NCBI GenBank assembly: GCA_943735955.1
Contig: OX030969.1
Location: 4,741,624 to 4,805,623, forward strand
Direction: 5' to 3'
Length of the DNA stretch: 64,000 bases
DNA from: Piscicola geometra
Lineage: Eukaryota; Annelida; Clitellata; Hirudinida; Piscicolidae
The translations under genes and the position numbers were made by a program. Positions 16,401-29,600 of this stretch are shown piece after piece. Positions within the stretch are counted from its first letter, which is position 1; each line of letters starts with the position of its first letter. Under the pieces are notes generated by a model. The model ran no database searches, was not told where the DNA came from, and saw nothing but the letters and a program-made list of their open reading frames with translations.

Positions 16401-19034
16401 CCTCCACCCTCACCACCACCCTCACCACCACCACCACTCTCACCACCACCACCACCACCACCTCCACCACCACCCTCACCTCAACCACCACCACCACAGT
16501 ATCATGTACTATAACTACCTGGGTGGTGTTCTGTCGATCAACCGGACAAATGTTTTCAAAGTAAAGTGCTACAACATTTTTATTATAAATATTTTTATAA
16601 TCATCATCATTATTATAATTTTTTATATAATTTCTATTATCATCATTATCATAATCATCATCATTATCATTACCATCAGGTAAATGGACATTCAAATTCA
16701 TATTGGGGATGGGGGAATGAGGATGATGACTTTAATGCAAGGTATCCATCCATCCATCTACTCATCCATCCATCTACTCATCCATCCATCTACTCATCCA
16801 TCCATCTACTCATCCATCCATCTACTCATCCATCCATCTACTCATCCATCCATCTACTCATCCATCCATCTACTCATCCATCCATCTACTCATCCATCCA
16901 TCTACTCATCCATCCATCTACTCATCCATCCATCTACTCATCCATCCATCTACTCATCCATCCATCTACTCATCCATCCATCTACTCATCCATCCATTCG
17001 TCCATCCATCCATCTACTCATCCATCCATCTACTCATCCATCCATCTTCTCATCCATCCATCTTCTCATCCATCCATCTACTCATCCATCCATCTACTCA
17101 TCCATCCATCTACTCATCCATCCATCTACTCATCCATCCATTCGTCCATCCATCCATCTACTCATCCATCCATCTATTCATCCATCCATCTACTCATCCA
17201 TCCATCTACTCATCCATCCATCTACTCATCCATCCATCTACTCATCCATCCATCTACTCATCCATCCATCTACTCATCCATCCATCTACTCATCCATCCA
17301 TCTACTCATCCATCCATCTACTCATCCATCCATCTACTCATCCATCCATCTACTCATCCATCCATCTACTCATTCATCCATCTACTCATCCATCCATCTA
17401 CTCATCCATCCATTCGTCCATCCATCCATCTACTCATCCATCCATCTACTCATCCATCCATCTTCTCATCCATCCATCTACTCATCCATCCATCTACTCA
17501 TCCATCCATCTACTCATCCATCCATCTACTCATCCATCCATCTACTCATCCATCCATCTACTCATCCATCCATCTACTCATCCATCCATCTTCTCATCCA
17601 TCCATCTACTCATCCATCCATCTACTCATCCATCCATCTACTCATCCATCCATCTACTCATCCATCCATCTACTCATCCATTCATCTACTCATCCATCCA
17701 TCTACTCATCCATCCATCTACTCATCTATCCATTCGTCCATCCATCCATCTACTCATCCATCCATCTACTCATCCATCCATCTTCTCATCCATCCATCTA
17801 CTCATCCATCCATCTACTCATCCATCCATCTACTCATCCATCCATCTACTCATCCATCCATTCGTCCATCCATCCATCTACTCATCCATCCATTCGTCCA
17901 TCCATCCATCTACTCATCCATCCATCTACTCATCCATCCATCTTCTCATCCATCCATCTACTCATCCATCCATCTACTCATCCATCCATCTACTCATCCA
18001 TCCATCTACTCATCCATCCATCTACTCATCCATCCATCTACTCATCCATCCATCTACTCATCCATCCATCTACTCATCCATCCATCTACTCATCCATCCA
18101 TCTTCTCATCCATCCATTCGTCCATCCATCCATCTACTCATCCATCCATCTACTCATCCATCCATCTTCTCATCCATCCATCTACTCATCCATCCATCTA
18201 CTCATCCATCCATCTACTCATCCATCCATCTACTCATCCATCCATCTACTCATCCATCCATCTACTCATCCATCCATCTACTCATCCATCCATCTACTCA
18301 TCCATCCATCTACTCATCCATCCATCTACTCATCCATCCATCTACTCATCCATCCATCTACTCATCCATCCATCTACTCATCCATCCATCTACTCATCCA
18401 TCCATCTACTCATCCATCCATCTACTCATCCATCCATCTACTCATCCATCCATCTACTCATCCATCCATCTACTCATCCATCCATCTACTCATCCATCCA
18501 TTTGTCCATCCATCCATCTACTCATCCATCCATTTGTCCATCCATCCATTTGTTCATCCATCCATCCATCCATCCATTCGTCCACTCACTCACTCACTCA
18601 TCCATCCATCCATCCATTTACACACCCATCACACTCCCATCCATCTACCCACTGACTCACTAATCCACCCATCCACACACTCTCCACACACTCATCCTTC
18701 CCCCCATCCACCCACCCCCCATCCACCCCCCCTATCCACCTCCCCATCCACACACTCATCTACCTCCCCATCCTCCCACCCCCCCATCCACACACTCATC
18801 CACCTCCCCCATTCACCCACCCTTCCAGAACGGAGGAGGCGGGGCTTAGGTTGAGTCGACCAATGGCAGGCGTGGGCAGGTTCAAGATGGTGAGACACCA
18901 CAAGCTGTGGAGGGAAAGCACCAAGTCAGATGCAGTTTTTTATGTTTATTATTATCTTTATTATTATTATTATTAATTTTTTTATAATAGTATGTTTCAT
19001 TAATTCTTCTATTAATATTATTATTATTATCTAT

Positions 19035-19080
<46 letters not shown>

Positions 19081-19388
19081 CTGCAGCAATGACATGTTTC
19101 TGACGTGGAGGAGTAGGTGGAAGGTGGACGGCTTGAAGCAGATGTACAGACTCAACAACAACAACAACATAAACAACATAAACAACAAAAATAACAATAG
19201 CAATATACACATAAACAATAATCATAATCATCATCATCAAAATAATAGTAATAATAATAATGGAGTTATTACCGATAATAATGCATACAAAGTGATAACG
19301 AAGTCTTTGAGGCCTCTATACACGCTTATAAGGTGATGATGATGATGAGGATGATGATGATGATGATGATTATAATTATTATTACTAT

Positions 19389-19423
<35 letters not shown>

Positions 19424-19597
19424 TTTGTAACATTATTATTAACATTATTATTAACATTATTATTAACATTATTATTAACATTATTATTAACATTATTATT
19501 GATGTTCTGCAGGGTTGACGTGGGGAGGGGTTCTGATGACGATGTCAGTGTGGCGACGATGGTGGAGGGCAGGAGGAAGGAGTCGTTGTGGTGGTGA
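13482..19597 (+). CDS. Beta-1,4-galactosyltransferase family, type II Golgi enzyme
   Basis: Transfers Gal or GalNAc from UDP-sugar to GlcNAc in the Golgi lumen; the exact paralogue is not resolved. Nine exons: 13482-13659, 13940-14084, 14328-14415, 15015-15619, 16500-16560, 16680-16741, 18829-18924, 19087-19332, 19513-19597 (1566 nt, 521 aa). A short basic N-terminus precedes a signal anchor ([12 protein letters not shown], about residues 20-31). Family blocks appear in order: [48 protein letters not shown] (metal DVD), [33 protein letters not shown] and LYTLIRVDVG. It is about 120 residues longer than usual because of a Gly/Asp/Glu-rich insert in exon 4 and a poly-Asn/His insert in exon 8. 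The tail may be spliced differently: TGGTG/GTGAGT overlaps the stop. Confidence 0.88.
13735..13935 (+). repeat. ~33-bp repeat in B4GALT intron 1
   Basis: About five diverged copies of AATCAAATCAAACTATGCAT followed by TCTAATCA.GCAT. Confidence 0.75.
14416..15005 (+). repeat. TGGA tetranucleotide tract filling B4GALT intron 3
   Basis: GGATGGATGGAT from the donor GTGGGATGG to near the acceptor, with scattered GAAT/GATA variants. The reverse strand gives a 204-codon His-Pro-Ser-Ile frame that is not a gene. Confidence 0.95.
15620..16499 (+). repeat. B4GALT intron 4: (GGT)n then (ACC/CTC)n
   Basis: The donor GTGAGT is followed by GGTGGTGGT at 15632-15720. From about 15795 to the acceptor CCACAG the same strand is ACCACC/CTCACC. 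The 5' tract is complementary to the 3' tract. Confidence 0.92.
16742..18720 (+). repeat. 16-bp CATC minisatellite in B4GALT intron 6
   Basis: About 110 units of CATCCATCTACTCATC begin at the donor GTATCC, with TTCGTCCATCC and CTTCTC variants. The unit has no stop in two plus frames, giving spurious frames of 762 and 659 codons. Confidence 0.95.
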
Positions 19598-20611
19598 GTT
19601 GGTGCTTGGGTTGGAGGAGGGAGGTTCTTTGATGCTTTGAAGATGGTAGTGGTTATTTTTTGGTGGTTGGGAGGCGGGTTGGGGTGAGTGGTGGTTAGTT
19701 GGTGGTGATTGTAGAGGGGTGGTTTTTGATGGTGCATGGATGGGGGTGTGTTGAATGGTGGTGGTGGTTGGAGAGATTGAGTGAATATCCTTTAAAACTC
19801 CTCCTCACACTTTCCAACCTCCCCTCCACAGGTTTCTCAACTTTTTTTTTCCGTAAAGAGTTTGAAATCAAGTTTTCCCGTTTTTTACACTTCTTTTGCC
19901 ATTTTTTTGTTTGTCCATATCATGATATCTCGCCGAAAAAACAACTTTTTACTCCATTCCAGATGTATGCGTTTTTTTTACAATTATTAAATTACTTTTC
20001 CAGTTTTGTTTGAGAAAAAATTAATATTGTTTTTATATTTATTAATCTTTTTTTATATTAATTTACCTTTGTTATGACCCATCTATGCATCACCCACCCA
20101 CTCATTCATCCCTTCTTCCAATCATCCATCTAATTGTTCATTTAACCATCCATCCATCCATCCATTACGCAATCATCATCACCACCATAATTGGATCATC
20201 ATCATCACCACTGGATCATAATCGTCCTCATCATCAAGAGCAGCATCATCATCACCACGGAATCATCATCGTCACCACCACCACGGGACAATCATCATCA
20301 TCATGATCACAACTTGAAGGAGTTAAGTCTTGATCGTAGTTCTGACTCCTCCTCCTTCTCCATCCTCCTCGACTCCTCCCTCTCCTCTTGAGTCACCACC
20401 ATCTTTATAGAAGAGACCTTTTCATGGTGATGGTGGTGATGATGATGATGATTATAGCGAAAATAATGTATGGGAGAGCATTCTATGATGATAAAAATGA
20501 TTTTAATGTGATTTTAATAAAAAAAATAACAAATAATTATAATAATAACCAAAAAAAATGATTTATTATGATAGTATTAATAAAAAAAAACAATAAAAAT
20601 AAAAAAACGAA
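19598..20611. other. Convergent 3' flanks of B4GALT and LRR gene
   Basis: No gene supported. It contains a TTTT-rich stretch (19835-20060), CATC and CATCAC tracts (20085-20300) and AATAAA at 20517-20522. A short frame ending LKELSLDRSSDSSSFS (20306-20391) could be an exon but has no usable start or splice phase. Confidence 0.6.
20517..20522 (+). terminator. Candidate poly(A) signal AATAAA, B4GALT side
   Basis: Canonical hexamer on the plus strand in AT-rich DNA after the last plus-strand exon. Use is inferred. Confidence 0.35.
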
Positions 20612-23600
20612 TTATTTGATATTCTGAATAGATGCAACCTTGGCTTCTAAGGTGGACTTTTTGGAAGGAAGCACCTTCACTGGGTTTTGCCCTGTGTTGG
20701 AGGTGTTGATAATGATGATAGTGGTGTTGATAATGATGATGGTGGTGATGGTCATGGTAGGGTGGTGGTGATGATGGTAGGGCGATGGTGGTGATGATGA
20801 TGATGGTAGGGTGGTGGTGGTGATGGGGAAGCTTTTGATAATATCCTTTTCTCACCCCCCACATTTCCCGCTTAAACCAATTCTCCTTTACCCACCCCTC
20901 CTCTACCCACCCACTCGCCCACATGCACACCCACCCTTCTTCTACCCACCCACATGCACACCCACCCCTCCTCTACCCACCCACTCACCCACATGCACAC
21001 CCACCCCTCTTCTACCCACCCACATGCACACCCACCCCTTCTCTACCCACCCACCCACTCACCCACATGCACACCCACCCCTCCTCTACCCACCCACTCA
21101 CCCACATGCACACCCACCCCTCCTCTACCCACCCACTCACCCACATGCACACCCACCCCTCTTCTACCCACCCACATGCACACCCACCCCTTCTCTACCC
21201 ACCCACCCACTCACCCACATGCACACCCACCCCTCCTCTACCCACATGCACACCCACCCCTCCTCTACCCACCCACTCACCCACATGCACACCCACCCCT
21301 CCTCTACCCACCCACTCACCCACATGCACACCCACCCCTCCTCTACCCACCCACTCACCCACATGCACACCCACCCCTCTTCTACCCACCCACTCACCCA
21401 CATGCACACCCACCCCTCCTCTACCCACCCACTCACCCACATGCACACCCACCCCTCCTCTACCCACCCACTCACCCACATGCACACCCACCCCTCCTCT
21501 ACCCACCCACTCACCCACATGCACACCCACCCCTCCTCTACCCACCCACTCACCCACATGCACACCCACCCCTCCTCTACCCACCCACTCACCCACATGC
21601 ACACCATCCCTTCCTCTACCCACCCCTCCTCCACCCACCCACATGCACACCCACCCCTCCTCCACCCACCCACTCACCCACATGCACACCCACCCCTCCT
21701 CTACCCACCCACTCACCCACATGCACACCAACCCTTCCTCTACCCACCCACATGCACACCCACCCCTCCTCTACCCACCCACTCACCCACATGCACACCC
21801 ACCCCTTCTCTACCCACCCACATGCACACCCACCCCTCCTCTACCCACCCACTCACCCACATGCACACCCACCCCTCCTCTACCCACTCACTCACCCACA
21901 TGCACACCCACCCTTCCTCTACCCACCCACTCACCTACATGCACACCCACCCCTCCTCCACCCACCCACTCACCCACATGCACACCCACCCCTCCTCTAC
22001 CCACCCACTCACCCACATGCACACCCACCCCTCCTCTACCCACCCACTCACCCACATGCACACCCACCCCTCCTCTACCCACTCACTCACCCACATGCAC
22101 ACCCACCCCTCCTCTACCCACCCACTCACCCACATGCACACCCCCCCTCTCCTCCACCCACCCACTCACCCACATGCACACCCACCCCTCCTCCACCCAC
22201 CCACTCACCCACATGCACACCCACTCCTCCTCTACCCACCCACTCACCCACATGCACACCATCCCTTCCTCTACCCACCCCTCCTCCACCCACCCACATG
22301 CACACCCACCCCTCCTCCACCCACCCACTCACCCACATGCACACCCACCCCTCCTCTACCCACCCACTCACCCACATGCACACCAACCCTTCCTCTACCC
22401 ACCCACATGCACACCCACCCCTCCTCTACCCACCCACTCACCCACATGCACACCCACCCCTTCTCTACCCACCCACATGCACACCCACCCCTCCTCTACC
22501 CACCCACTCACCCACATGCACACCCACCCCTCCTCCACCCACCCACTCACCCACATGCACACCCACTCCTCCTCTACCCCCCCACTCACCCACATGCACA
22601 CCCACCCCTCTTCTACCCACCCACTCACCCACATGCACACCAACCCTTCCTCTACCCACCCCTCTTCCACCCACCCACTCACCCACATGCACACCCACCC
22701 CTCCTCTACCCACCCACTCACCCACATGCACACCAACCCCTCCTCTACCCACCCACATGCACACCCACCCCTCCTCTACCCACCCACTCACCCACATGCA
22801 CACCCACCCCTCTTCTACCCACCCACATGCACACCCACCCCTTCTCTACCCACCCACCCACTCACCCACATGCACACCCACCCCTCCTCTACCCACCCAC
22901 TCACCCACATGCACACCCACCCCTCCTCTACCCACCCACTCACCCACATGCACACCCACCCCTCTTCTACCCACCCACATGCACACCCACCCCTTCTCTA
23001 CCCACCCACCCACTCACCCACATGCACACCCACCCCTCCTCTACCCACATGCACACCCACCCCTCCTCTACCCACCCACTCACCCACATGCACACCCACC
23101 CCTCCTCTACCCACCCACTCACCCACATGCACACCCACCCCTCCTCTACCCACCCACTCACCCACATGCACACCCACCCCTCTTCTACCCACCCACTCAC
23201 CCACATGCACACCCACCCCTCCTCTACCCACCCACTCACCCACATGCACACCCACCCCTCCTCTACCCACCCACTCACCCACATGCACACCCACCCCTCC
23301 TCTACCCACCCACTCACCCACATGCACACCCACCCCTCCTCTACCCACCCACTCACCCACATGCACACCCACCCCTCCTCTACCCACCCACTCACCCACA
23401 TGCACACCATCCCTTCCTCTACCCACCCCTCCTCCACCCACCCACATGCACACCCACCCCTCCTCCACCCACCCACTCACCCACATGCACACCCACCCCT
23501 CCTCTACCCACCCACTCACCCACATGCACACCAACCCTTCCTCTACCCACCCACATGCACACCCACCCCTCCTCTACCCACCCACTCACCCACATGCACA

Positions 23601-26600
23601 CCCACCCCTTCTCTACCCACCCACATGCACACCCACCCCTCCTCTACCCACCCACTCACCCACATGCACACCCACCCCTCCTCTACCCACTCACTCACCC
23701 ACATGCACACCCACCCTTCCTCTACCCACCCACTCACCTACATGCACACCCACCCCTCCTCCACCCACCCACTCACCCACATGCACACCCACCCCTCCTC
23801 TACCCACCCACTCACCCACATGCACACCCACCCCTCCTCTACCCACCCACTCACCCACATGCACACCCACCCCTCCTCTACCCACTCACTCACCCACATG
23901 CACACCCACCCCTCCTCTACCCACCCACTCACCCACATGCACACCCCCCCTCTCCTCCACCCACCCACTCACCCACATGCACACCCACCCCTCCTCCACC
24001 CACCCACTCACCCACATGCACACCCACTCCTCCTCTACCCCCCCACTCACCCACATGCACACCCACCCCTCTTCTACCCACCCACTCACCCACATGCACA
24101 CCAACCCTTCCTCTACCCACCCCTCTTCCACCCACCCACTCACCCACATGCACACCCACCCCTCCTCTACCCACCCACTCACCCACATGCACACCAACCC
24201 CTCCTCTACCCACCCACATGCACACCCACCCCTCCTCTACCCACCCACTCACCCACATGCACACCCACCCCTTCTCTACCCACCCACATGCACACCCACC
24301 CCTCCTCTACCCACCCACTCACCCACATGCACACCCACCCCTCCTCCACCCACCCACTCACCCACATGCACACCCACCCCTTCTCTACCCACCCACATGC
24401 ACACCCACCCCTCCTCTACCCACCCACTCACCCACATGCACACCCACCCCTCCTCTACCCACTCACTCACCCACATGCACACCCACCCCTCCTCTACCCA
24501 CCCACTCACCCACATGCACACCCACCCCTCCTCCACCCACCCACTCACCCACATGCACACCCACCCCTCCTCTACCCACCCACTCACCCACATGCACACC
24601 CACCCCTCCTCTACCCACCCACTCACCCACATGCACACCCACCCCTCCTCTACCCACCCACTCACCCACATGCACACCCACCCCTCCTCTACCCACCCAC
24701 TCACCCACATGCACACCCACCCCTCCTCTACCCACCCACTCACCCACATGCACACCCACCCCTCCTCTACCCACCCACTCACCCACATGCACACCAACCC
24801 TTCCTCTACCCACCCCTCCTCCACCCACCCACATGCACACCCACCCCTCCTCCACCCACCCACTCACCCACATGCACACCCACCCCTCCTCTACCCACCC
24901 ACTCACCCACATGCACACCAACCCTTCCTCTACCCACCCACATGCACACCCACCCCTCCTCTACCCACCCACTCACCCACATGCACACCCACCCCTTCTC
25001 TACCCACCCACATGCACACCCACCCCTCCTCTACCCACCCACTCACCCACATGCACACCCACCCCTTCTCTACCCACTCACTCACCCACATGCACACCCA
25101 CCCTTCCTCTACCCACCCACTCACCTACATGCACACCCACCCCTCCTCCACCCACCCACTCACCCACATGCACACCCACCCCTCCTCTACCCACCCACTC
25201 ACCCACATGCACACCCACCCCTCCTCTACCCACCCACTCACCCACATGCACACCCACCCCTCCTCTACCCACTCACTCACCCACATGCACACCCACCCCT
25301 CCTCTACCCACCCACTCACCCACATGCACACCCACCCCTCCTCCACCCACCCACTCACCCACATGCACACCCACCCCTCCTCCACCCACCCACTCACCCA
25401 CATGCACACCCACTCCTCCTCTACCCCCCCACTCACCCACATGCACACCCACCCCTCCTCTACCCACCCACTCACCCACATGCACACCAACCCTTCCTCT
25501 ACCCACCCCTCCTCCACCCACCCACTCACCCACATGCACACCCACCCCTCCTCTACCCACCCACTCACCCACATGCACACCAACCCCTCCTCTACCCACC
25601 CACATGCACACCCACCCCTCCTCTACCCACCCACTCACCCACATGCACACCCACCCCTTCTCTACCCACCCACATGCACACCCACCCCTCCTCTACCCAC
25701 CCACTCACCCACATGCACACCCACCCCTCCTCCACCCACCCACTCACCCACATGCACACCCACCCCTTCTCTACCCACCCACATGCACACCCACCCCTCC
25801 TCTACCCACCCACTCACCCACATGCACACCCACCCCTCTTCTACCCACTCACTCACCCACATGCACACCCACCCCTCCTCTACCCACCCACTCACCCACA
25901 TGCACACCCACCCCTCCTCCACCCACCCACTCACCCATATGCACACCCACCCCTTCTCTACCCACCCACTCACCCACATGCACACCCACCCCTCCTCTAC
26001 CCACCCACTCACCCACATGCACACCCACCCCTCTTCTACCCACTCACTCACCCACATGCACACCCACCCCTCCTCTACCCACCCACTCACCCACATGCAC
26101 ACCCACCCCTCCTCCACCCACCCACTCACCCACATGCACACCCACCCCTTCTCTACCCACCCACATGCACACCCACCCCTCCTCTACCCACCCACTCACC
26201 CACATGCACACCAACCCCTCTTCTACCCACCCACCCACATGCACACCCACCCCTCCTTTACCCACCCACCCACTCACCCACATGCACACCAACAATGGTG
26301 GCTCTCTTGGCCAGTTTGTTGAAGGAGTTTGGTGTCGTGGTCAGGCGGTTGCGAGAGACATCGATCAGTTTGAGACCTGGCATCTTGCCAACTGACTCTT
26401 GGATCGTTGAGACGTAGTTGTCAGTGAACTGGAGGGTGGTGGTTGTGGTTGCTTGGTGGTGGAGTTGGAGGGATGGTGAGCTGGAGTGGTGGTGGGAATT
26501 TTCTCTAGCTTTTACATGATTTCAAACATTATTATTTTTATTTTTCTAATGATGTAACCTAAAATCTTCCCATCCCACTTTTTTTTCTTCAACTTCCTCC

Positions 26601-29600
26601 TTCAATCCCATCTCATCCAGCCACCCCCACCTTCCCACTTTTACTCCCCCCCCCCACCACCCACCTTCAAACTCTGAAGCCCCTTCATGCGGTGCATGTC
26701 ATTTGGCAGCTGCGCCACATTATTGAAGGAAATATCCAACTCTTTCAAATTATACAAACACACAATATCATCCCGAAGACTAAATAGTCCGTTATGACTC
26801 AAGTCCAAAAAAATAAGTCCGGAAAGCACTTCGAAATTTTCTCGGGTAAAGTCAGTTAGACGATTATGACTAAGGTCCAGATATTGGAGATTTCTAGTTT
26901 CGCCCCAGGAAGGGAAGATGATTTCGACGAGGTTGTGGGAGAGGTTGAGGTGGAGGAGGTTGTTGAGGGTGGTGAAGTCGTAAGGGACCATCTCGATTTC
27001 GTTGAAAGAGACGTCGATGTACGTGCATGAACACATTTGACCGAGGCCTGGTGGTGAAAGTGGTTTGGTTGGTGTGGTTTGGTTGGTGTGGTTTGGTTGG
27101 TGTGGTTTGGTTGGTGTGGTTTGGTTGGTGTGGTTTGGTTGGTGTGGTTTGGTTGGTGTGGTTTGGTTGGTGTGGTTTGGTTGGTGTGGTTTGGGTTGGT
27201 GTGGTTTGGTTGGTGTGGTTTGGTTGGTGTGGTTTGGTTGGTGTGGTTTGGTTGGTGTGGTTTGGTTGGTGTGGTTTGGTTGGTGTGGTTTGGTTGGTGT
27301 GGTTTGGTTGGTGTGGTTTGGTTGGTGTGGTTTGGGTTGGTGTGGTTTGGTTGGTGTGGTTTGGGTTGGTGTGGTTTGGTTGGTGTGGTTTGGTTGGTGT
27401 GGTTTGGTTGGTGTGGTTTGGGTTGGTGGGGTTTGGTTGGTGTGGTTTGGTTGGTGTGGTTTGGTTGGTGTGGTTTGGTTGGTGTGGTTTGGTTGGTGTG
27501 GTTTGGGTTGGTGTGATTTGGTTGGTGTGGTTTGGTTGGTGTGGTTTGGTTGGTGTGGTTTGGTTGGTGTGGTTTGGTTGGTGTGGTTTGGTTGGTGTGG
27601 TTTGGTTGGTGTGGTTTGGTTGGTGTGGTTTGGTTGGTGTGGTTTGGGTTGGTGTGGTTTGGTTGGTGTGGTTTGGGTTGGTGTGGTTTGGTTGGTGTGG
27701 TTTGGTTGGTGTGGTTTGGTTGGTGTGGTTTGGTTGGTGTGGTTCGGGTTGGTGTGGTTTGGTTGGTGTGGTTTGGTTGGTGTGGTTTGGTTCGTGTGGT
27801 TTGGGTTGATGTGGTTTGGCTTCGTGTGGGTTGTGTAGAACAGATTAAGTGTTGTAGTGTGGGGAAAAAGTTTGGCCTGGCGTGGTTGGCTGGTTGGTAT
27901 AGTGTGGAGTAGAGTTTGGTGGTGTAGAGTGTGGATTGTGTTGGTTGAATAGAGTAAAAGGTGCGGTGTAGAAAGGGTTGAGGGATAAAAATTAGCTTTT
28001 GTGAAGCTAACCTCTCTCTTTCACCATCTCAATTTTTTTCACCCCACCCACTTTACCCTGCCCACCCTATAACCTATCCAAACCAACCCCCCCACCCCCT
28101 TCAAACCTCACCCATAATGTTAGACAGTTCATTATGCGACACATCGAAATGGCGGACACTGCGTAACTTGAACAGCTCCATGGGTAGCTCTTTGATCTCG
28201 TTGTACGAAATATCCAAATATGTTAAACACCTTATCCCCGCAACCGAGTCCGGTAGTTGGGTGAGTCCCAGGTTCTTCATCGAGAGCTTTTCCATGTATT
28301 TGACCACTTCCCATTCGGCAAGGACTGACAAGGGAGCCTGAAGGACACTCACTGCGTTCAGAGGGTTCTTGGAGAGGTTCAGCTCTATGAGGGTTTCCTT
28401 GGGAAGGGATAACCTTGGGATTTTGGATAATTAATGGTGGGGGTTTGGGTGATTTTAAAAATTAAGTTATTTATTTATTTTATGAACCTTCTACCAAGAA
28501 TATTCTTGAAATTTATTAAATTTATTTTACATTTTTTTCTTCTGCTTTTCATCCATATTTCTTCACTATTCTATCCACCAGCCCAACCCAAGCACTCATC
28601 CCACACTCCACCAACCAATTCCCCAACATTCCCCCAGGACCCATCTATTAATCACCCATTTTTTCTCTCCCCCCAAACCAACCTACTTATTAATCACCCA
28701 TTCCCTCCCCCCCCCAAACCAACGCACTTGCTGATCTCATTACTCTCCACTTGCAACACCTTCAGCACATACAACTCCTCAACATTCTTCGGCATCTCGT
28801 CGAATTTATTTTCCCCCAAGTTCAAGTACTCCAATGTCCGGATTCGCGAGAACTTTTTCACCAGCTTTTTCAGCTTATTGCTCGATGCGTCCAGGCTTAC
28901 TAGACACTGCTTTCGACCGAGTTTCTTCGGCAAGACGGCCAATTCGTTGTGTGAGACGTAGAGGTGTTTCAGCGCTGCACAGTCTCCTGCGATCGATGGG
29001 TGGGTTGAAAGGGTGGTAAAGAATTGCTTTAGGAAGGATGGGAGTGATAGTGACGATTTGGTTGAGAAGGGGCAGAAGGGATCGTGATGGGTGGGTGGAA
29101 GTTTGGTTGAGAATGAGTTTAAGATGGAGATATTTGGTTCAAAAAAGAGCGGAAGTAACAGTGTTAAGTGGTTGGAAAGAAAGGGTAAGAGTAGTGACGA
29201 TGGGTGGGTAAAAGAAGAGTCAAATAATGGTGGAGATGAAAATAGAGAAAGAAAATTAGTTCAAAAGTGAGAAAAAATATGGGATTAATGAAAAAAAAAA
29301 TTGATAAATACAAAATATGCCCTAAACACCGATGTGATATGGTAGTTTGGTGAGCTGGTTGTGGGAGAGGTCAAGGTGGATGAGCGATTGAAGGTTTCCA
29401 ATTTTTTGTGGGAAAAAAGTCAGTTCGTTGTGGCTTAGGTCCAGATGGGTGCATCGTTCCAGGTGGACGAACTGGGAGAGGAGGAGAGGAGGGGTGGAAG
29501 GAGGGGGGATGGTTGGATGGATGGGAAAAAAATAGTTAGATTGGGGAAAGTAGAGCAGATGGTGGGATGATGTTATTGTTGAATTTAGTTCGGTAAGCTC

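Noticed and set aside
16566..18854. Plus-strand frames of 762 and 659 codons (repeated HPSI)
   Set aside because: Translation of the 16-bp CATC minisatellite inside B4GALT intron 6; real exons flank it in a different phase context.
20880..26290. CRISPR-like array
   Set aside because: Repeats are directly contiguous without unique spacers, and the locus is an intron of an animal gene.
20811..26417. Three overlapping plus-strand frames of about 1,800-1,870 codons (His/Pro/Thr/Ser-rich)
   Set aside because: They are produced by a stop-free 39-bp unit whose length is a multiple of 3; all frames are open equally and the region is an intron of the minus-strand LRR gene.
28349..28413. Intron inside LRR exon 5 at GCA/GTGAGTGTCC
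   Set aside because: The donor looks good, but the frame continues without a break into LRR-type sequence and all phases close without splicing there.
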